Source: Amycolatopsis nivea
GTDB taxonomy: Bacteria; Actinomycetota; Actinomycetes; Mycobacteriales; Pseudonocardiaceae
DNA length: 64,000 nucleotides
Reading direction: 5' to 3'
Assembly (NCBI RefSeq): GCF_004522235.1
Contig: NZ_SDLT01000012.1
Location: 1-64,000 of the forward strand
The position numbers were made by a program, and so were the translations under genes. The notes beneath the pieces were generated by a model. That model did no database searches, was not told the origin of the DNA, and saw only the letters and a list, made by a program, of their open reading frames with translations. Positions 57,439 to 64,000 of this stretch are shown here, in pieces. Positions within the stretch are counted from its first letter, which is position 1, and each line of letters starts with the position of its first letter.

Positions 57439-57551
57439 CCTCGCCTCCCGCCCCCGGGTCGGGGGCCGGGAGCGGGAGGCGAGGGGCCCGTGGGCGCGAT
57501 GGTTCCGGGCTGCGCGCCCACGGGCCTGGGGCCGCTCGGGGGTGCGGCCCC
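57439..57551. repeat. Cluster of three strong hairpins
   Basis: Three hairpins stand side by side: a 13-base stem CCTCGCCTCCCGC (57439-57451) with 57472-57484; a 14-base stem GGCCCGTGGGCGCG (57485-57498) with 57513-57526; and an eight-base stem GGGGCCGC (57528-57535) with 57544-57551. All are perfect. They lie 83 bases or more downstream of the I36 inhibitor gene stop. They may be a compound terminator, a structured RNA or a mobile palindromic element. Confidence 0.65.
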
Positions 57552-57633
57552 CGGGACAGGCGGCACTAAGGCTGCGAGTCGACTCGGCCTGGAGCGGCCT
57601 CGTTCGCCTGGCCCGGTCTCGGGAGGGCGGGGC

Positions 57634-58062
57634 TTATTCCCACACTTTCAGGGCACGCACCGCGAACGGGGACTGCGGGACGTACGTGCCACCGCCCGGA
57701 TAGGTGATGAAATCGCCTTCCGTCGAACAGTCCGCTCCTTGGTAGATGGTGACGTCGCGGGTCATCCGGTTGACGAAGGAATGGCCTTGGAATCCCTCGG
57801 GCAGGAGAATGCAATCACCCGGATTTGCCGTGCGCAGGTCATAACTCTGCACGCCGCCGGAATAGGTTTCGGTGTCCCACAGGCAGAACTCGCCCGCACC
57901 GCAGGCGGGAGCGGGCGGAACGGCCGGGGCGGCTTGGGCCAGGCCGGAAGTGGTCAGGAGACCGGCGGTGACCAGCAGCAATACCCCGGGCAGGCGGGAC
58001 GCGGCGGCGGGCCGGGAGCGGCGGCCGGGGAACGGCAGGGACGGCAGCAGACGGCGGAACAT
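57634..58062 (-). CDS. Secreted peptidase inhibitor family I36 protein
   Basis: A 142-residue secreted protein. After a basic start, the hydrophobic segment LPGVLLLVTAGLLTTSGLAQA (residues about 24-44) is a signal peptide cut near AQA-APA. The mature part matches the I36 family of Streptomyces metalloprotease inhibitors (SMPI) and beta/gamma-crystallin-like domains: CGAGEFCLWDTETYSGGVQSYDL, later FVNRMTRDVTIYQGADC. Four Cys residues suggest two disulfides. ATG 58062 follows GGGGAG. It could protect the cell from its own or foreign proteases, or act in the envelope. Confidence 0.85.
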   Translation of the reverse strand: MFRRLLPSLPFPGRRSRPAAASRLPGVLLLVTAGLLTTSGLAQAAPAVPPAPACGAGEFCLWDTETYSGGVQSYDLRTANPGDCILLPEGFQGHSFVNRMTRDVTIYQGADCSTEGDFITYPGGGTYVPQSPFAVRALKVWE

Positions 58063-58182
58063 CGTGGGAACTCCCCCTCAATCGAAGCGATGCCGGGCGA
58101 AGGAGCCGGCGGGTATCCCGGGAAACCGGGCATGTCTCCACCTTGGCGGGTTCCCCGTGATTTGTCTGCCCGCATTCCTACG

Positions 58183-58234
58183 TCTGTGGACAAGTAGTTT
58201 CGCGTCACCCGGACGAGACCTAGTTGTCCACAGA
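58183..58234. promoter_or_regulatory. Inverted pair of actinobacterial DnaA boxes
   Basis: TCTGTGGACAAGTAG (58183-58197) and CTAGTTGTCCACAGA (58220-58234) form a 15-base inverted repeat with one mismatch over 22 bases. Each arm contains a perfect TTGTCCACA (58224-58232 on plus, 58193-58185 on minus), the Streptomyces DnaA-box consensus. The element lies between the LacI stop and the I36 gene start. It may bind DnaA or act only as the LacI gene terminator. Confidence 0.5.
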
Positions 58235-58250
58235 TCGCCGAGCGGTCTTG

Positions 58251-59291
58251 CTAAATCGCGGCCGTGCTTTCCCGGACGGCCAGCGAGACCGGGAGTTCGA
58301 CAGGCGGCGGAACCGGGGCGGCGGCGAGGAGGTCCATCACCAGTTCTCCGGCCACCCGGCCCTTGCCTGCCAGGTCTTGCCGCACGGTGGTGAGGGGTGG
58401 TTCAGACCACGCGGCTTGCGGGGTGTCGTCGAAGCCGACGATCGAGACGTCGGCAGGCACCCGCAGGCCCAGCCGGTGGGCGGCGGCGATCGCGGCGAAG
58501 GCCAGCTGGTCCGACATGCACAGCAAGGCTGTCGGACGCGGGGAGGCGGTCAGCAGGTCCGTCGCGGCGGCGCGGGCGGTCGAGGCGGAGAGCCACGGGG
58601 CCTCGGTGACGGTGACGTCGGTGATTCCGGCGGCGGCCAGCGTGTCGAGGTATCCGGCGAGGCGTTCGCGGGTGCCGTGGAAAGGGCTGGTCACCGCGGA
58701 AAGGCGCGGGGCGGCCAGGATTCCGAAGCGGCGATGGCCGAGCTCCACTAAATGGCGGGCGGCCAACGAAGCGCCGCCGCGGTCGTCGCAGCCGACTCGG
58801 GCCGTGTCGGGGAGGGGCGGCTGGTCGATGACCACCAGCGGCAAACCCCGGGTCCGCACGGCTTCCAGTGCGGGAGTGCCGTCGGCGAGGGAGTACGCCA
58901 CGGCGATATCCGCTTGTGCGGCCAGCACTCGCGACGCGGGCGGGCCCTCCTGGGTCTCGCGGCCGGGCAGCAGCAACAGCGCGTTCCCGGTGGGTTCCAC
59001 GGTTTTCGCGAGCGCGTCCAGGGTGATCGACAGCGCGGGGTCGGAGAAGGCCGCCGACAGCGACGAATCCAGCAGGAAAGCGATCGCGCCGGTGCGGCTC
59101 GTGGCGAGGCTGCGGGCGGTCGGGTTCGGGCCGGGGTAACCGAGTTCACCCGCCACCCGCAGAATCTGCTCCCGCAACTGCGCCGACAGCTGGTCAGGCC
59201 GGTTGTAGGCGTTCGACACAGTGGCGCGCGACACCCCGACCGCCTCCGCGACGTCGTCCAGCGTCGGGCGGCGGCGACGGCTGCTGGTCAT
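58251..59291 (-). CDS. LacI family transcriptional regulator
   Basis: A 346-residue LacI/GalR repressor. The HTH is at residues 8-30 (PTLDDVAEAVGVSRATVSNAYNRP), the hinge helix near SLATSRTGAIAFLL, and the sugar-binding core follows with VIDQPPLPDTARVGCDDRGGASLAARHLVELGH and IVGFDDTPQAAWSEPPLTTV. It is divergent from the CopD-CtaG gene. No sugar transport genes are adjacent, so its targets are unclear. Confidence 0.92.
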   Translation of the reverse strand: MTSSRRRRPTLDDVAEAVGVSRATVSNAYNRPDQLSAQLREQILRVAGELGYPGPNPTARSLATSRTGAIAFLLDSSLSAAFSDPALSITLDALAKTVEPTGNALLLLPGRETQEGPPASRVLAAQADIAVAYSLADGTPALEAVRTRGLPLVVIDQPPLPDTARVGCDDRGGASLAARHLVELGHRRFGILAAPRLSAVTSPFHGTRERLAGYLDTLAAAGITDVTVTEAPWLSASTARAAATDLLTASPRPTALLCMSDQLAFAAIAAAHRLGLRVPADVSIVGFDDTPQAAWSEPPLTTVRQDLAGKGRVAGELVMDLLAAAPVPPPVELPVSLAVRESTAAI

Positions 59292-59435
59292 CGGCGGAGC
59301 ATAGAGGAAAGCCTTGCCGTGCACCGGATTCCGTCCGGCAACCCGCCTCGACCAGCGCAAACACCGCAAGCGAGCGTTCCGGCGCGAAACCCGGCGAGCG
59401 CCCCGCCCCGCGCACCGCCGCGCGCGCGACCGGCC

Positions 59436-59441
59436 TACTCT
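59436..59441 (+). promoter_or_regulatory. Leaderless -10 box of CopD-CtaG gene
   Basis: TACTCT, then six bases to the GTG at 59448. No Shine-Dalgarno sequence is present. Confidence 0.4.
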
Positions 59442-59447
59442 CGTACC

Positions 59448-61466
59448 GTGAGCTCGGAACCTGTGACGAAACCCGCCCCGAACCGCGGCCGCAAGACGAG
59501 CGTGCTCCCGCTGCTTTCGGTCGGAGTCGTGCTCGGCGCGGTCGTCGCGGTCGGGCTCGTCGCGCTCACCGGCGGCGCGGGCTACGTCATCGCCGGGCTG
59601 CCGGACCCGGGACTCGTCACCCGCTACGGCGTCACGGTGGTCCGGGTGCTCGCCGAAGCGGCGTCGGTCGTGTGCGTCGGCGCCTTGCTGCTGGCCGCTT
59701 TCCTCGTGCCGCCCCAGAAATCCGGCACGCTCGCGCCCGAGGGGTACGCCGCGGTCCGCACCGCCGGGATCGCCGCGTGGGTGTGGTTCGCCGCCTCGAT
59801 CCTGTCGGTCGCTTTCACCGCCGCGGACAGCGCGGGCAAGCCGTTCGGTGACGTCCTTTCGCCGGACACCCTGCTGAGCCTCGTCGGCGCGATCGAACAG
59901 CCCAAGGCGTGGCTGTGGACGGCGCTGATCGCGATCCTGCTCGCCCTCGGCTGCCGCCTGGTGCTCAGCTGGGGCTGGACGGCGGTGCTGTTCTTCCTGT
60001 CCGTCGCCGGGCTCGTCCCGGTCGCGGTCACCGGGCACTCGGCCAGCGGCGGCTCGCACGACCTGGCCACCAACAGCCTCCTGTTCCACCTCGTCGCGGC
60101 CGCGCTGTGGGTCGGCGGGCTGCTCGCCGTGCTCGCGCTCGGCTGGCGCCGCGGCAGGAACCTCAGCCTCGCCGCGCAGCGGTTCTCCAAGCTCGCGCTG
60201 GTCTGCTGGGTCGTGATGGCGGTGTCCGGCATCGTCAACGCGCTGGTCCGGATCAACCTCGGCGACCTCTTCACCACCGACTACGGCCTGCTCGTCGTCG
60301 CCAAGATCGTCGCGCTGCTGCTGCTCGGCGTCTTCGGCCAGCAGCAGCGCAGCCGCGGCGTGGCCAACCTCGTCGACGGCAAGGGCGGCAGCCAGTTGCT
60401 GCGGCTCGCCGCCGTCGAGGTGCTGATCATGTTCGTCACCATCGGCATCGCGTCCGGCCTCGCCCGCACGCCGCCGCCGGCCGACGCGGTCACCCAGCCG
60501 GGCACTGTCGAACTCCTCATCGGCTACGACCTCCAGGGCCCGCCGACGTTCTGGCGGCTGCTCACCGACTGGCGGTTCGACCTGATCTACGGCACCCTCG
60601 CGATCGTTCTCGCCGGGCTCTACCTGGCCGGCGTGCGGCGGCTGCGCAAGCGCGGCGACACCTGGCCGGTCGGCCGGACCGTCGCGTGGCTCGCCGGCTG
60701 CCTGGTGATCCTGCTGGCCACCTCGTCGGGCATCGGCCGGTACGCGCCCGCGATGTTCAGCGTGCACATGGGCACGCACATGCTGATGTCGATGGTCGCG
60801 CCGGTCCTGCTGGTGCTCGGCGGCCCGGTCACGCTTGCCCTGCGCGCGCTCCCGCCAGCCGGCCGCGAAGCGCCTCCCGGACCGCGCGAATGGCTGCTGG
60901 CCGCCGTCCATTCGCCGGTTTCGCGGTTCCTGACCAACCCGATCGTCGCCCTGCTGCTCTTCGTCGGGTCGTTCTACGCGCTGTACTTCTCCGGCCTCTT
61001 CGACAGCGCGCTCAACTACCACTGGGCGCACCTGGCGATGAACGCGCACTTCCTGCTCGTCGGCTACGTCTTCTACTGGCCGGTGATCGGCGTCGACCCG
61101 GCACCGCGGCGGCTGCCGCCGATCGGGAAGCTCGGGATGATGTTCGGCGCCATGCCGTTCCACGCGTTCTTCGGCGTGATCCTGATGAACATGCAGACCG
61201 TGATCGGCCGCGAGTTCTACACGGCGCTGAAGCTGCCGTGGGTCGGCGACCTGCTGACCGACCAGCGCCTCGGCGGCGGCATCGCGTGGGCTTCGGGCGA
61301 GGTGCCGGTGCTGCTCGTGCTGATCGCGCTGCTGGTGCAGTGGGCCCGCCAGGACGAGCGCGAGGCGAAGCGGCGCGACCGGCGCGAGGAGACCACCGGC
61401 GGCGAAGAACTCGCCGCCTACAACGCGATGCTGAAGAACCTCGCCGAGGGCAAACGGGCGGAATGA
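59448..61466 (+). CDS. CopD-CtaG fusion: copper transport/cytochrome oxidase assembly protein
   Basis: A 672-residue membrane protein with about 15-16 hydrophobic helices. The N-terminal half (to about 330) is a CopD copper-resistance domain with TGHSASGGSHDLATNSLLFHLVAAALWVGGLL, where the His residues may bind copper. The C-terminal half is the CtaG (caa3-type) assembly factor with FSVHMGTHMLMSMVAP, HWAHLAMNAHFLLVGYVFYW and GVDPAPRRLP. The two parts are often fused in actinobacteria. It likely moves copper to cytochrome c oxidase. GTG 59448 has no ribosome site and appears leaderless. Confidence 0.92.
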   Translation: MSSEPVTKPAPNRGRKTSVLPLLSVGVVLGAVVAVGLVALTGGAGYVIAGLPDPGLVTRYGVTVVRVLAEAASVVCVGALLLAAFLVPPQKSGTLAPEGYAAVRTAGIAAWVWFAASILSVAFTAADSAGKPFGDVLSPDTLLSLVGAIEQPKAWLWTALIAILLALGCRLVLSWGWTAVLFFLSVAGLVPVAVTGHSASGGSHDLATNSLLFHLVAAALWVGGLLAVLALGWRRGRNLSLAAQRFSKLALVCWVVMAVSGIVNALVRINLGDLFTTDYGLLVVAKIVALLLLGVFGQQQRSRGVANLVDGKGGSQLLRLAAVEVLIMFVTIGIASGLARTPPPADAVTQPGTVELLIGYDLQGPPTFWRLLTDWRFDLIYGTLAIVLAGLYLAGVRRLRKRGDTWPVGRTVAWLAGCLVILLATSSGIGRYAPAMFSVHMGTHMLMSMVAPVLLVLGGPVTLALRALPPAGREAPPGPREWLLAAVHSPVSRFLTNPIVALLLFVGSFYALYFSGLFDSALNYHWAHLAMNAHFLLVGYVFYWPVIGVDPAPRRLPPIGKLGMMFGAMPFHAFFGVILMNMQTVIGREFYTALKLPWVGDLLTDQRLGGGIAWASGEVPVLLVLIALLVQWARQDEREAKRRDRREETTGGEELAAYNAMLKNLAEGKRAE

Positions 61467-61555
61467 CTCCCCGGATTTGATATCGCCGGAGTGAGGACGA
61501 CCTGACCCTCGGTAGCGCGGTGGTAACCGCCGTCAGGCCGCCGGAGGAGCCACTC

Positions 61556-61561
61556 TACGAT
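61556..61561 (+). promoter_or_regulatory. Leaderless -10 box of ettA
   Basis: TACGAT ends seven bases before the ATG at 61569. No Shine-Dalgarno sequence lies between. Confidence 0.4.
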
Positions 61562-61568
61562 CGGTGGC

Positions 61569-63245
<1,677 letters not shown>

Positions 63246-63263
63246 CCGGCGCGGGGGTCCCGA

Positions 63264-64000
63264 GTGGAAACCAGCAGGCACAACCGGCCCAGCCCGTCCG
63301 CGACCGCGGACGGGCGGCCCGCCGTTGCCAGTGGCGGGACCCTCGCCGACCTCGGTCGGCTCATCGACCGGGCGGAATCGCTCCGCTTCCGGGCGCCCGA
63401 GCTTTCGCTGGTCCTCGGCGAACGCTCGGCCGCGCTCGCGGAGGCGGCGGGCGCGGACGGGCACTGGATCCGGGCGGAAGCGCTCGTGGTGTCCGCGCGC
63501 GTGCGGACCGGGGCGCGGACGTCCACGGTCGGCCGCGCGGTCGCGGCTTTGCGCGCGGCCGAGCACGCCGGGTACGCCACGACGGCGGCGCGGCTGCGCG
63601 TCGACCTCGCGGTGTGCTCGCGCAGCCTCGGCGTTCCGCTGATGGGGCTGGCCGCGCTGCGGCCGGTGCTGTCCGAGGACGTGCCGCCGTCGCTGCGCGC
63701 GGAAGCGCTGTGCCATCTCGTCGGGTGCCTCGCCCCGTTCGGCCGGAAGGCGGAACTGGACCGCGTGCTCGTCGAGGCGGACCGGCTGCTGGTGGCCGAC
63801 GATTCGCTCGACGCGGACGACCGGCTGCTGATGCGGGCGTTGCTGCGCAACGGGACCGCGGCGCACCGGCGCCGGCACGGCGACCTCACCGCGGCCGCGG
63901 ACGCCGCGCGGACCGGGCTCGGGTTCCTGGAGAAGATGGACCGGCCCGGCGACGACGGCGGTCTCGTCCGGATCCGGCTCGTGCTGCAGCTGGTCAGCAC
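63264..64000 (+). CDS. Helical-repeat protein, N-terminal part, cut by window end
   Basis: An open frame begins at GTG 63264, 18 bases after ettA, and runs off the window with strong G/C third positions. The 245 residues seen are Ala/Leu/Arg-rich helices with TPR-like spacing (LGRLIDRAESLRFRAPELSLVLGERSAALAEAAG, HWIRAEALVVSARVRTG). No catalytic motif is in the visible part. TPR-type regions like this often precede GGDEF or other signalling domains in actinomycetes, but that cannot be judged here. Opposite-strand frames are longer on paper yet have no motifs. Confidence 0.7.
   Translation, partial: METSRHNRPSPSATADGRPAVASGGTLADLGRLIDRAESLRFRAPELSLVLGERSAALAEAAGADGHWIRAEALVVSARVRTGARTSTVGRAVAALRAAEHAGYATTAARLRVDLAVCSRSLGVPLMGLAALRPVLSEDVPPSLRAEALCHLVGCLAPFGRKAELDRVLVEADRLLVADDSLDADDRLLMRALLRNGTAAHRRRHGDLTAAADAARTGLGFLEKMDRPGDDGGLVRIRLVLQLVS

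Noticed and set aside
57082..58197. 371-codon plus-strand frame over the hairpin region
   Set aside because: No motif or ribosome site. It runs antisense to the I36 gene, which has a clear signal peptide and family pattern.

Overview
The window is about 70% GC with strong G/C bias at third codon positions. It contains features typical of a filamentous actinomycete: a DUF3558 lipoprotein, an ESX-associated YbaB/EspC/RHS locus, many TetR, MocR and IclR regulators, several leaderless start codons, and the actinobacterial DnaA-box form. The overall gene set suggests Pseudonocardiaceae, most probably Amycolatopsis; that assignment is inference from gene content, not a database match. The region reads as accessory or arm-type chromosome: small catabolic islands, each with its own regulator and usually a visible palindromic operator, plus secreted enzymes and a polymorphic toxin.

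Layout. 1-2 kb: type II thioesterase and secreted sialidase (both minus strand). 2.04-2.89 kb: a 61-bp tandem repeat array that runs into the 3' end of the next gene. 2.8-7.3 kb: an aliphatic amidase locus, amiC-amiS-amiE-amiB, with a divergent MarR gene in place of AmiR. 7.3-10.4 kb: IclR regulator divergent from a CoA-transferase/acyl-CoA dehydrogenase pair resembling glutarate catabolism. 10.4-15.8 kb: MocR-AhpD-MFS operon and a Tat-exported phospholipase C. 16.1-22.6 kb: YbaB, EspC-like protein, a 1494-residue RHS toxin with an AHH-type nuclease tip, its immunity candidate and an unknown gene. 22.8-23.0 kb: two tRNA-Val genes.

23-31.7 kb: GAF-domain regulator divergent from a flavin monooxygenase; TetR divergent from an alpha/beta hydrolase and acyl-CoA synthetase; MocR and EamA genes that share their start codons head to head. 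31.7-34.3 kb: an ankyrin-like remnant and an XRE-NACHT membrane NTPase. 34.5-37.9 kb: a small zinc-ribbon membrane protein and three secreted hydrolases. 38-44.2 kb: quinone oxidoreductase, GDSL esterase, and an amidase-MFS-CoA-transferase operon with divergent TetR. 44.2-47.6 kb: DUF3885-DUF4291 facing a DUF6218-like protein plus a DEDDh exonuclease/BRCT protein. 47.7-50.4 kb: DUF3311-symporter-cyclodeaminase operon. 51.2-54.9 kb: TetR-controlled acyl-CoA dehydrogenase/phosphotransferase operon divergent from an SDR. 55.3-58.1 kb: lipoprotein, tRNA-Arg, hairpin-rich noncoding DNA and a secreted I36 inhibitor. 58.2-64 kb: LacI regulator, CopD-CtaG fusion, EttA, and a gene cut by the window end.

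The strongest leads are the repeat array apparently seeded from the end of amiB, the AmiR-less amidase locus, the exonuclease paired with a probable dead paralogue, the toxin-immunity locus, the XRE-NACHT membrane protein, the MocR/EamA shared-start promoter, and an inverted pair of perfect actinobacterial DnaA boxes.
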